9,675 nucleotides of DNA from Desulfurococcales archaeon (GTDB taxonomy: Archaea; Thermoproteota; Thermoprotei_A; Sulfolobales; WANQ01), in NCBI GenBank assembly GCA_027043985.1, contig JALUDQ010000188.1:1-9675 (forward strand). Direction: 5' to 3'. This document shows, piece after piece, positions 1-6,137 of this stretch (its first letter is position 1; every line of letters starts with the position of its first letter). The notes under the pieces are model-generated. The model had not been told where the DNA came from. It did no database searches and saw only the letters and a program-made list of their open reading frames with translations. The position numbers and the translations under genes are program-made.

Positions 1-548
1 CTCTTCTCCAATATTCTCTTTATATTGTCTGAACTAACATTGTTTTCCAATATGGATTTTATTACCTCAAGGTTTTCCTCAATATTTTTCTCATAGAAGT
101 CTAGTACCGTGTAATCGGCTATTCTCAAATGAAGCTTCCACTGCTTTAAATCCATCTTCTTATCCTTGCATACACGCACAACCATGGTAGCATTTTCTTC
201 AATACTAGCCCTATAGGTTTCACCTACTAGTATGAGTGGCGAGATATAAGTCGAGGCGAAAACCAGGCCTTCTGCAACCTCTACTGGTATTTCAAGCAAT
301 CGTTTTAGAAGACCAGGTAGTTCTCTAAGCTCTCCTATAGGGTATACGAGTTCCCTAAAGGGGTTACCCTCCAGATAATCTCTTAGGACAGGCCTATACT
401 TATGTACAAGTAATGGTGTTAAGCCGAGATTTCTATACTTAAAACGTTGTACCAACCATACTAAACTATCCCATACACCACCTTCATCTAGGTTAAATAT
501 CACTACTCCGCGAAGATTCTTTACAATTGCAGCATACCTCGCGAACAT
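1..548 (-). CDS. Hypothetical protein, 3' end cut off by window edge
   Basis: An open minus-strand frame of 182 complete codons runs from an ATG at 546-548 off the left edge, so the C-terminus is missing. I do not recognise the family. The visible protein is soluble-looking and mixed alpha/beta. It starts MFARYAAIVKNLRG, has an early hydrophobic strand (GVVIF), a central segment with PIGELRELPG, and a charged helical end rich in Glu, Asn and Lys. I chose the ATG because GAGG lies 8 bases upstream, and a TATA-like TTTATTAAT (584-592) would place the transcript start near 562. An in-frame TTG at 564-566 would add six residues (MLEEYV) and is the alternative; a stop lies just beyond it. The gene diverges from the operon starting at 631. 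Uninterrupted reading to the edge supports a real gene; the function is unknown. Confidence 0.8.
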   Translation of the reverse strand, partial: MFARYAAIVKNLRGVVIFNLDEGGVWDSLVWLVQRFKYRNLGLTPLLVHKYRPVLRDYLEGNPFRELVYPIGELRELPGLLKRLLEIPVEVAEGLVFASTYISPLILVGETYRASIEENATMVVRVCKDKKMDLKQWKLHLRIADYTVLDFYEKNIEENLEVIKSILENNVSSDNIKRILEK

Positions 549-630
549 GACGTATTCCTCTAGCAATGTATGGTTAAACTAGGATTAATAAAGGGTGGTA
601 TGACTAGTTATTATATGGTAAGATAGGGCT
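549..630. promoter_or_regulatory. Divergent promoter region
   Basis: This 82-base gap separates two divergent genes. On the minus strand a TATA-like TTTATTAAT (584-592) fits a transcript start near 562 and a short leader with GAGG for the left gene. On the plus strand TTATTATAT (608-616) lies just before the TTG at 631, consistent with a leaderless or nearly leaderless start. No palindrome of note was seen. Confidence 0.5.
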
Positions 631-1044
631 TTGATCTTTGGATTCGATCCCTACAAAGAGGTTGTAAAGGTTAGTGATAGAGTAGAAAAAGCCTATAACC
701 TATTATTAGGAGCCTCTATGATAGAGAAACCCGATGATGTAGGATTAGAAGTTAGAGCATTAATAGGCCCGATGTTGAAGGCTTGGTCAAAGCATAGGAG
801 AAGAGATAAGATTATATGGACTCTTAGGTCAAAAGCTTATAAAGAAATAGAGAAGAGCATAAAGCATTTGAGAAAAATACTATCAAAAACACATGAAGAA
901 CTAGAAAAAGTACGCTCAGACTTAGAAGAAGTACTGAGAGGACTCGAAGAAGTATTCGAAAATGGTTACGAAGAGGGGGTTGAGGAAAAGATTAGAGGGC
1001 TGGCTGACAAACTACACCGTGTAGAGGATATTCTATGGGGATAA
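631..1044 (+). CDS. Hypothetical charged coiled-coil protein
   Basis: A 137-residue protein I cannot assign to a family. The N-terminal half (about 1-60) is mixed and contains IGPMLKAWSKHRRRDKI. From about residue 60 to the end it is strongly charged and heptad-like (repeated Leu/Ile with Glu/Lys), so a long coiled coil or helical hairpin is likely. There is no signal peptide or membrane segment. The start is TTG: an in-frame stop lies 10 bases upstream (619-621) and the next in-frame ATG is at residue 30, so TTG at 631 is the best choice, with a TATA-like sequence close in front. The next gene (1048) starts 3 bases after this stop and has its ribosome binding site inside this gene's end, so the two are almost certainly co-transcribed. 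This could be a partner or scaffold for the DUF2299-like protein, which is inference. Confidence 0.75.
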   Translation: MIFGFDPYKEVVKVSDRVEKAYNLLLGASMIEKPDDVGLEVRALIGPMLKAWSKHRRRDKIIWTLRSKAYKEIEKSIKHLRKILSKTHEELEKVRSDLEEVLRGLEEVFENGYEEGVEEKIRGLADKLHRVEDILWG

Positions 1045-1047
1045 CAA

Positions 1048-1572
1048 GTGTTTAAGGAGAAAAAGAACGATATAGAGAAAAATATTAGTAATTGGCTGAT
1101 AGAGGAAGGATTCAAGCTCGGAAAACTCGAACAGTTACCTGGAATAGAGTACAAGTGGGGCTACAACGTCTTCGCGCCACCGCCAGTACAGGTAAACATA
1201 AAATTATTCCAGCCTAAGCCGTTTCCATCGCAAATAGTTATGGTTATGGGTGTATCTTTATCCAAGGAACACCAAGAGGCTCTAGGGAAAATATCTCCCA
1301 ATGAAAGGATAGAGTTCTTATCAACGCTTTTAATAGATTTAACTAAAATATGTCCTACTTGTAGGATAGCTGTTCAGCCAAACATGTTGGAGCCCAAGGC
1401 AGTAGTAGTTACCAGGGTATTATATGAGGATAATATATCTAAGCCTCTGCTAATAGACGAGATAACTAGGCTCATAAACTGCTTCCTAGTAATAAATGCG
1501 AGTCTATGGAAAAAGTTCCCGAAAATATCAAGTAAGAAGAGGTCAAAAGAGGGTACGTTGAGCGTAATGTAG
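1048..1572 (+). CDS. DUF2299-like conserved archaeal protein
   Basis: A 174-residue protein, second in an operon with the coiled-coil gene. The start is GTG, preceded by GGGG seven bases upstream inside the end of the previous gene; no ATG lies near the N-terminus. It begins with a helix containing NWLIEEGF. A strand region follows with the pattern aromatic-Pro-Pro-x-Val-x-Val-x-Ile-x-x-x-Gln-Pro (about residues 42-56), then a middle strand (IVMVMGVSL), a CPTC pair (about 102-105) and a basic tail (KKFPKISSKKRSK). This layout resembles the archaeal DUF2299 family, whose function is not known. The assignment rests on my reading of the pattern, not on a search. The last 30 bases overlap the end of the convergent DUF72 gene. 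T-runs just after the stop may terminate the transcript. Confidence 0.7.
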   Translation: MFKEKKNDIEKNISNWLIEEGFKLGKLEQLPGIEYKWGYNVFAPPPVQVNIKLFQPKPFPSQIVMVMGVSLSKEHQEALGKISPNERIEFLSTLLIDLTKICPTCRIAVQPNMLEPKAVVVTRVLYEDNISKPLLIDEITRLINCFLVINASLWKKFPKISSKKRSKEGTLSVM

Positions 1573-2268
1573 TTTTTGTTCAAGTAGTTTTTTCATACGT
1601 CTAGCATTTTCCAACATATCGTGGTTATTATTAAAGAAGACGTAGATTGATTCTCCATTCATTTCAACTAACTTATCTGCAACCTCACTTAATTCCTCAT
1701 CTGTATAGTAGTGGGCATACCATAGTATTCTCCCATGCATTCTAACATAACTATACCTACTAGTCCTAGCATAAAACACAGTCTCTGGTGAATCAACCGA
1801 TACTAATGTTATTCCATTCTTTTCAGCCCACTTAACCCACCTCTCCTGAAACCATTCCCTATTCCTCCACTCTAACGCGAACCTTTCACCCAATCTTGTA
1901 GTTGATATAAAGTTTTCAATACGTTCTACAAGTTTAGGTGTGGGTCTAGCTCTAGGTGGTAACTGGAACAAGTAGAAATCAACGTAAGCGTCCAAGGGCG
2001 TGAATAATCGTTTAAACTTATCCCAAGTATTTAGGGCTTTTTCGTTAAACATGAATACATGTGTTATAAAGCGATTAACCTTTACACTCCACCTAAGATT
2101 AACCCTCCTAGTCTTCTTAGCCCAAGACTTGACTTGGTTCGGGAAGGGGAAACGGTAGAAGCTTGCATTTAATTCAACGGCATTTAGACCACTATTATCA
2201 ATATACCATTGGAATCCATCGGGGTTCCAATCATACATCCACCCACTAGTCCCAACATAGACACGCAT
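1543..2268 (-). CDS. DUF72 family TIM-barrel protein (YecE-like)
   Basis: A 241-residue protein with the hallmarks of DUF72 (COG1801): an N-terminal VGTSGW strand, VELNASFYRFP (residues 31-41, the family's Glu-Asn...Phe-Tyr-Arg motif), a middle YLFQLPPRARP, LEWRNREWF (the usual Glu-x-Arg...Trp-Phe segment), YVRMHGR...YAHYYTDEEL, and the C-terminal YVFFNNNHDMLENARRMKKLL. The length matches the family's usual 230-250 residues, so it appears intact. The family folds as a TIM barrel; its biochemical role is not established. The start is ATG; a TATA-like stretch (2288-2299 on the minus strand) suggests a nearly leaderless transcript. Its 3' end overlaps the DUF2299-like gene by 30 bases tail to tail. 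It diverges from the amidotransferase gene. Confidence 0.93.
   Translation of the reverse strand: MRVYVGTSGWMYDWNPDGFQWYIDNSGLNAVELNASFYRFPFPNQVKSWAKKTRRVNLRWSVKVNRFITHVFMFNEKALNTWDKFKRLFTPLDAYVDFYLFQLPPRARPTPKLVERIENFISTTRLGERFALEWRNREWFQERWVKWAEKNGITLVSVDSPETVFYARTSRYSYVRMHGRILWYAHYYTDEELSEVADKLVEMNGESIYVFFNNNHDMLENARRMKKLLEQKLHYAQRTLF
1573..1593 (+). terminator. Oligo-T terminator after the 631-1572 operon
   Basis: A T5 run (1573-1577) and a T6 run (1588-1593) follow the operon's last stop directly. Archaeal RNA polymerase typically terminates at such T-tracts without needing a hairpin. The runs are also lysine codons of the opposing DUF72 gene, so their role as a terminator is inferred. 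Confidence 0.4.
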
Positions 2269-2333
2269 GCTGGGTTCCTTTGCTAAGCAATTTTTAATCT
2301 ATAATATAGTATAACCCTATTAGGAGATAAACT
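2269..2333. promoter_or_regulatory. Divergent promoter of DUF72 and amidotransferase genes
   Basis: A 65-base gap. On the plus strand, TTTTTAAT (2291-2298) places a transcript start near 2320, leaving a short leader that contains GGAG (2323-2326) seven bases before the ATG at 2334. On the minus strand, GATTAAAAATTG (2288-2299) fits a start next to the ATG at 2266-2268. The two TATA elements overlap, so the genes may compete for or share factor binding. Confidence 0.5.
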
Positions 2334-3152
2334 ATGTGCCGCCTACTAGGCTTCAAGACCAAAACCACTAGACTCTTAGAGAAACCACTATACTACCTAC
2401 TCCGCGCATCAAGATATGACCCATTAATCCCTGGTTCTCCGGGAGGACATAATCACGGCTGGGGTATAGCGTTCTACAACTCAAATAACTTATTCTACTA
2501 TCGTAGCAGTAATCCGATGTATACCGAGCCCAAAATGGTAGAATTGATAACAGGTATGAGTAGTAGTGGTCACGGTATAGTTCATATAAGGCGCGCGGGC
2601 CCAAATGAACCCTTAGGACTAGTTCATGCCCACCCCTACGTAGCTCAAGTTAACGATACCATACTATTTCTAGCGCATAATGGTGGATTGTTTAAAGAAA
2701 AATTAGCTGGAATAGTAGGATACAAGGGCGATCTAGACAAGGTTACGGATACATTCCTCTACTTTAAGCTACTGATTAGTAAGGTAAGTGAAACCTCGCA
2801 TGGCGACATAGTAGAGGGTATTATTAGTACGGTGGAAGAATTAGTAACCCGAGACCTAGTTAAGGTTAAAGATGCTAGAGGAAGGATTAAGGATTCCACG
2901 CTAAACTCTCTTATACTAGTAGTAGGTAATGATGGTTCAAGAGTCTTTGTTCTCGAAGACTGGGAGCATATTAGTGATGAGCAGCGGAAAGAATACTATG
3001 CCGTACACTATAGCAGGTATAGTGACATCATTGTAGCGGCAAGTAGTACTATTCACAAATGGCTTATCTCCGAAGGGTTCAAGACCTGGAAACCCGGGGC
3101 TCTCTTAGAGAAATATGTTAGCGAGCACAAGATTAGGATAATAGAGTTGTAG
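2334..3152 (+). CDS. Class II glutamine amidotransferase-like protein (Ntn hydrolase)
   Basis: A 272-residue protein starting MCRLLGF, so removal of Met exposes Cys2 as the catalytic nucleophile of a class II (Ntn-type) glutamine amidotransferase domain. Other family signatures are HGWGIAFY (41-48), HIRRA (84-88), VHAHPYV (97-103) and AHNGGLF (114-120), whose Asn-Gly would form the oxyanion hole. This is the stand-alone COG0121 / YafJ-like type. There is no synthase domain as in glucosamine or asparagine synthases, so the ammonia acceptor or true substrate is unknown. Some relatives are gamma-glutamyl hydrolases such as EgtC, but nothing here points to ergothioneine synthesis. The start is fixed by the required Cys2 and by GGAG seven bases upstream. 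The gene diverges from DUF72 and has no same-strand neighbour. Confidence 0.93.
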   Translation: MCRLLGFKTKTTRLLEKPLYYLLRASRYDPLIPGSPGGHNHGWGIAFYNSNNLFYYRSSNPMYTEPKMVELITGMSSSGHGIVHIRRAGPNEPLGLVHAHPYVAQVNDTILFLAHNGGLFKEKLAGIVGYKGDLDKVTDTFLYFKLLISKVSETSHGDIVEGIISTVEELVTRDLVKVKDARGRIKDSTLNSLILVVGNDGSRVFVLEDWEHISDEQRKEYYAVHYSRYSDIIVAASSTIHKWLISEGFKTWKPGALLEKYVSEHKIRIIEL

Positions 3153-3165
3153 AATATTTCAGATA

Positions 3166-3237
3166 GAGAGTTCAGTATTTGGGCTGGTGGTTCTTCAGCA
3201 TTTAAGCTAAGTTCCCGCTGGGTTCATCATCACTCCC
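3166..3237 (-). ncRNA. Candidate C/D box sRNA (2'-O-methylation guide)
   Basis: Read on the minus strand, the 100-base gap between genes holds a C box ATGATGA (3230-3224) and a D box CTGA (3175-3172). The flanks GGGAGT (3237-3232) and ACTCTC (3171-3166) pair over six positions, one of them G-U. That leaves the three-base bulge expected of a C/D kink-turn. Internally, CTTA (3211-3208) is a weak D' box and ATGCTGA (3201-3195) a C' box with one mismatch. The first guide, ACCCAGCGGGAA, is 12 bases, the usual archaeal spacing. The C' to D interval is 19 bases, longer than usual. By the D+5 rule the D' guide would mark the middle C in a target reading TTCCCGCTGGGT. The target is not identified. It begins 15 bases after the DUF488 stop, so it may be co-transcribed. 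Confidence 0.62.
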
Positions 3238-3252
3238 ACTAGCTTTCACGGC

Positions 3253-3717
3253 TTAAGGCTCAATAAGTTTTTGTCTCTTGTGCTGGTAGACCTTGTTTCT
3301 CTCAACTATATGTACTACGTTATATCCCATTTCAGTTAGAGTATCCGCAATAAATCTTCTATGACATTTAAACCATAGCCTTTCACTACACATTATTGCG
3401 ACAAACCCGTCTCTAGTCTCCTCAATTATCTCTATTAGCCTCCTAATGCCTTTAAGATATTCACGTGTTTTCATGTATTCTTCATAGCCTCCACTTCGGA
3501 ATCCTCCTAATAGGTCTCCGAACCAGATATAATCTACTCCAATACTACGTAGTGTTTGAGCAAGATTTTCACGGTTAAAATAAGGGTATTTACTGGATTT
3601 AGGGAATCTTCGGACATCAACCAGTCTCCTTATATTATATTCTTTAAGTATTTCTAAAAATTCTTGTAGCGGCCTATTACTGTGTCCTAAAGTGTATACT
3701 CTTTTGGTTGGGGCCAC
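3253..3717 (-). CDS. DUF488 family protein
   Basis: A 154-residue protein with the DUF488 pattern: YTLGHSNRPLQEF (residues 8-20), LVDVRRFPKSSKYPYFN (32-48), and the signature Cys-x-Glu...Cys-His-Arg at 110-120 (CSERLWFKCHRRFIA). The conserved Cys110, Glu112, Cys118, His119 and Arg120 suggest a metal-binding or catalytic centre, but the family's activity is not established. The length is normal. The start is GTG, backed by a perfect AGGAGG (3726-3731) eight bases upstream, which lies inside the end of the preceding gene. The gene overlaps the upstream dehydrogenase gene by 31 bases in another frame, so the two are one operon and translation is probably coupled. A candidate sRNA lies just downstream. 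Confidence 0.92.
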   Translation of the reverse strand: MAPTKRVYTLGHSNRPLQEFLEILKEYNIRRLVDVRRFPKSSKYPYFNRENLAQTLRSIGVDYIWFGDLLGGFRSGGYEEYMKTREYLKGIRRLIEIIEETRDGFVAIMCSERLWFKCHRRFIADTLTEMGYNVVHIVERNKVYQHKRQKLIEP

Positions 3718-4580
3718 TTTCTAAGCCTCCTAATAAATAATGATATCCTACTATAGTCTTCTCCACCATAGCCGTAGAGACTTGCTAACTTATACATTTG
3801 AGTTGCAGTAGCGATTAATGGTAGAGGTTGACCCTTATAGTTGCCTGTCTTTAACCCGTACTCGAGGTCTTTTGCGGCTAGACTCAATTTGAAGCTTGTA
3901 GGGTATTCTTCTGCTAGTAGTCGTGAATAATATTTCTTCGCGAATGCTGCGAATACGGTTTCATTTAATATTTCGGCAAAGTATTCTGGTTTTATCCCCC
4001 AGGATTCTACTAGACCTATGGTCTCGCTTAATAATTCCAGACTAGATATTAATAGTGTATTGAAGGCGAGTTTTAGTACCATAGCTTCTCCTATACGCTC
4101 TGAAACATGCATAATCTTTCCTAAGGCTTCGAGAACAAGCTTATTCTTTTCAATACAGTGTTTCCTACCCGATGCTATGATTAATAATTCTCCTCTCCTC
4201 GCAACACGTGGGCCTCCTAGAACTGGTGCTTCGATAAAGCATGCATCCTCTAATTCTATCTTAGTTGAGATCTCTTTGTCAATGAATGGTGTTGTAGTAG
4301 ACGTGTTTATTAATGTGAAGCCCGGTTTAACACCCTTTAATAAACCATTGAACCCGTATACTATTTCTCGTAGAGCCTCGTCATCGCTGACCATTACTAT
4401 TACTGTATCAGTAGTTAATGCCAGGTCCCGGGGAGTCTCTACGGGTTTAACGCCTTCTCTAGCTATGCGTTCAAGCTTTTCTCTACTCCTATTCCACGCG
4501 TATACATTGAATCCCTTCTCGACGAGTCTAAGAGCCATAGAGTAACCCATATTTCCTAATCCTATAACCCCCACCTTCAT
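3687..4580 (-). CDS. Beta-hydroxyacid dehydrogenase family oxidoreductase (3-hydroxyisobutyrate / 6-phosphogluconate dehydrogenase-like)
   Basis: A 297-residue protein, full length for the family. The N-terminal Rossmann domain carries GLGNMG (7-12); the second strand ends in NRS (30-32), an Asn-Arg pattern that usually favours NADPH over NADH. The substrate-binding region has INTSTTTP (91-98) and EAPVLGG (117-123). The all-helical second domain carries Lys170 and Asn174 (KLAFN), the family's catalytic lysine and its partner, and Lys237-Asp238 (AAKDLEYGL). Family members reduce or oxidise short beta-hydroxy acids or semialdehydes. The substrate cannot be told from sequence alone; succinic or glyoxylate semialdehyde reductase activity is as likely as 3-hydroxyisobutyrate dehydrogenase. 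The start is ATG with a TATA-like TTTCATAATAAC (4599-4610) upstream, suggesting a leaderless transcript. The 3' end overlaps DUF488. Confidence 0.92.
   Translation of the reverse strand: MKVGVIGLGNMGYSMALRLVEKGFNVYAWNRSREKLERIAREGVKPVETPRDLALTTDTVIVMVSDDEALREIVYGFNGLLKGVKPGFTLINTSTTTPFIDKEISTKIELEDACFIEAPVLGGPRVARRGELLIIASGRKHCIEKNKLVLEALGKIMHVSERIGEAMVLKLAFNTLLISSLELLSETIGLVESWGIKPEYFAEILNETVFAAFAKKYYSRLLAEEYPTSFKLSLAAKDLEYGLKTGNYKGQPLPLIATATQMYKLASLYGYGGEDYSRISLFIRRLRKWPQPKEYTL
3726..3731 (-). promoter_or_regulatory. Strong ribosome binding site deciding the DUF488 GTG start
   Basis: AGGAGG read on the minus strand, with 8 bases to the GTG at 3715-3717. It lies inside the coding sequence of the upstream dehydrogenase (Arg-Arg codons near its C-terminus). 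It is the best Shine-Dalgarno match noticed in the window and explains how an overlapping gene can start internally on the shared transcript. Confidence 0.8.
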
Positions 4581-4672
4581 CTTCTAGCCCACCATAAGGT
4601 TATTATGAAACGTATAGTTGAAATATCTTTGCCTAAATCATCTTATATGATAGCTTTTAGGGTGTATTATAC
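4581..4672. promoter_or_regulatory. Divergent promoter of dehydrogenase and acyl-CoA synthetase genes
   Basis: A 92-base gap. On the plus strand, CTTATATGA (4642-4650) is centred about 26 bases before the ATG at 4673, giving a leaderless transcript. On the minus strand, TTTCATAATAAC (4599-4610) has the same relation to the ATG at 4578-4580. No clear operator palindrome was seen. Confidence 0.5.
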
Positions 4673-6049
4673 ATGGATATCAAGGAATTATCGATAATAT
4701 TTAACGCTAAAAGTATTGCAGTTATAGGTGCATCACCAAATACTAGGAAAGTAGGCGGCATGGTTCTTGATAGGCTTATCCGAGCAGGGTTTAAGGGCAA
4801 GATTTATCCCGTAAACCCTAAATACGATGAAATAAGAGGATTGAAAACCTATCCTTCTGTAAAAGAGATAAAAGATAAGATAGACTTGGCAGTTATCGCT
4901 GTCCCAGCGAAGGTGGTTATAGGGGTAGTAGACGAACTAGGAGAAAAGAATGTAAAGGTAGCAGTAGTATTATCGGCAGGGTTCTCGGAATCGGGTAATA
5001 GGGAGCTAGAGGAAGAATTATTAAATCATGCTAGAAGAAGTGGTGTTAGAATAATAGGCCCTAATTGTGCTGGTATAAGTATCCCTCACCGTGGCTTACA
5101 TGCTAGTTTTGAAGAACTCTTCAAGCCAGGTAGTGTAGCATTACTAGGACAGAGTGGGGCATACTTAACAGCGCTTGCTGCAGTTTTATCAGAACGTGGT
5201 GTAGGGGTAAGTGCTTATTTAAGTCTAGGTAATCGCGTAGACGTGGGCGAGGAAGAGCTTCTAAGAGAACTAGTAGATCATGACGAGACGAGGGTTATCG
5301 CACTATATATTGAGGGATTAAGGCGGGGGCAAGGTAAGCTCTTATTAGAGGAGGGTAGGCTTGTGGTTTCGAGGAAGCCTATTGTAGTCCATAAGGCTGG
5401 TCAAACAGAAGCGGGAGCTAGAGCTGCTTTATCCCATACTGGTAGTTTAGCTGGATCAATAGAATTATATCTTGCAGCCTTCAAGCAAGCAGGGTTCATC
5501 GTAGTAGACGACTTAGACTTAATGGCTGATAGTGTTGAAGCCTTGGCATGGAATAGTGTTCTACCAGAGAAGCCTCCAGTAATATTAACCAATAGTGGTG
5601 GGCATGGCGTAACGATAGCTGATCACTTAGAGAGACTTGGAATAAAAGTGCCACCCTTGTCAGAGGAATTAAAGTCTAAAGTGAAGAGAGAACTTCCACC
5701 CAATGCTTCCGTATCGAACCCTATAGACATGTTAGCTGAAGGTAATGAGGAAAAATATGAGAAACTATTATCAATACTCTTAGAAGACCCGGGCGTAGGG
5801 TCAATAATTGTTATACATAATCCTCCGCCTCTAGTAGACGCATTGAATATAGCTAAAGCAATAGTGAGAACATGGGATAGCTACGATAGGAGTAAGCCCA
5901 TAGTCTCCTTCTTCGCTGGCTTTAACGTAGCGGAAGCAATAAGATTTCTAAGAGAAAACAAGGTGCCAGTAGCAGTAACTCATAGAGGAGTAGCTTATGC
6001 TGTAAAAGCATTATACGAGTATGCAGGGATAAGAAAACGTTTCTTATAG
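4673..6049 (+). CDS. ADP-forming acyl-CoA synthetase (acetyl-CoA synthetase) alpha subunit
   Basis: A 458-residue protein, the normal length of an archaeal ACD alpha subunit. The enzyme converts acyl-CoA, ADP and phosphate to acid, ATP and CoA, the main energy-yielding step of peptide and sugar fermentation in hyperthermophilic archaea. The CoA-binding Rossmann domain has GASPN (19-23) and IGPNCAG (128-134). The succinyl-CoA-synthetase-like domain has GQSG (159-162) and ALSHTGSLAG, where His255 is the phosphorylated histidine. A third domain carries NSGGHGV (307-313) and NPIDM (349-353). There is no ATP-grasp (beta) domain here or in the neighbouring genes, so the beta subunit must come from elsewhere. 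Archaea often hold several alpha paralogs, and the acyl specificity (acetyl, branched or aryl) cannot be read from the sequence. The start is a leaderless ATG. Confidence 0.93.
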   Translation: MDIKELSIIFNAKSIAVIGASPNTRKVGGMVLDRLIRAGFKGKIYPVNPKYDEIRGLKTYPSVKEIKDKIDLAVIAVPAKVVIGVVDELGEKNVKVAVVLSAGFSESGNRELEEELLNHARRSGVRIIGPNCAGISIPHRGLHASFEELFKPGSVALLGQSGAYLTALAAVLSERGVGVSAYLSLGNRVDVGEEELLRELVDHDETRVIALYIEGLRRGQGKLLLEEGRLVVSRKPIVVHKAGQTEAGARAALSHTGSLAGSIELYLAAFKQAGFIVVDDLDLMADSVEALAWNSVLPEKPPVILTNSGGHGVTIADHLERLGIKVPPLSEELKSKVKRELPPNASVSNPIDMLAEGNEEKYEKLLSILLEDPGVGSIIVIHNPPPLVDALNIAKAIVRTWDSYDRSKPIVSFFAGFNVAEAIRFLRENKVPVAVTHRGVAYAVKALYEYAGIRKRFL

Positions 6050-6050
6050 T
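6041..6050 (+). promoter_or_regulatory. Possible TATA box for the downstream sRNA
   Basis: TTCTTATAGT overlaps the stop codon of the acyl-CoA synthetase gene and is centred about 26 bases before the first base of the predicted sRNA stem at 6073. That is the normal archaeal TATA spacing. It is weak evidence that the sRNA is transcribed independently. Confidence 0.35.
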
Positions 6051-6072
6051 AGCTTTAACACTACACTATTAT

Positions 6073-6137
6073 AGGGGATGATGTCACCGCCAGTGTCGGA
6101 GCAAAAAGTTATGATGTCGCTTCGCGTTCTGACTCCT
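6073..6137 (+). ncRNA. Candidate C/D box sRNA, antisense to the regulator's 3' end
   Basis: All four boxes can be placed on the plus strand: C box ATGATGT (6078-6084), D' box CGGA (6097-6100), C' box ATGATGT (6111-6117, identical to C) and D box CTGA (6129-6132). The guides are 12 bases (CACCGCCAGTGT) and 11 bases (CGCTTCGCGTT), the archaeal norm. The D'-C' linker is 10 bases, slightly long. AGGGG before the C box can pair with CTCCT after the D box. The one departure is U instead of A at the last C and C' position. By the D+5 rule the D' guide would mark U in ACACTGGCGGT and the D guide would mark the second C in AACGCGAAGCG; I could not place either target. The 3' half is antisense to the last codons of the regulator at 6109-6534. 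Confidence 0.72.
6102..6108 (-). terminator. Short T-run after the regulator stop
   Basis: On the minus strand the stop TAA (6111-6109) is followed by C and then TTTTT (6107-6103). This could end the regulator transcript. The same bases form the D'-C' linker of the opposite-strand sRNA candidate, so the role is uncertain. Confidence 0.3.

Noticed and set aside
628..656. GGATTCGATCC with CTTTG/CAAAG flanks resembles a tRNA T-arm
   Set aside because: Only two or three pairs form directly around the loop, no other tRNA arms are found nearby, and the bases encode the start of the protein at 631.
2368..2604. Open frame on the minus strand inside the amidotransferase gene
   Set aside because: It is opposite the conserved catalytic core of a clear Ntn hydrolase and its translation shows no protein-like pattern.
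2955..2972. GTGATGA inside the amidotransferase gene as a possible C box
   Set aside because: No CTGA at sRNA spacing, no flanking stem, and it lies within a well-supported coding sequence.
4018..4545. Long open frame on the plus strand, 175 codons
   Set aside because: It lies wholly inside the strongly supported dehydrogenase gene on the opposite strand, has a low-complexity Ser/Thr-rich translation, no ribosome binding site and no family motif.
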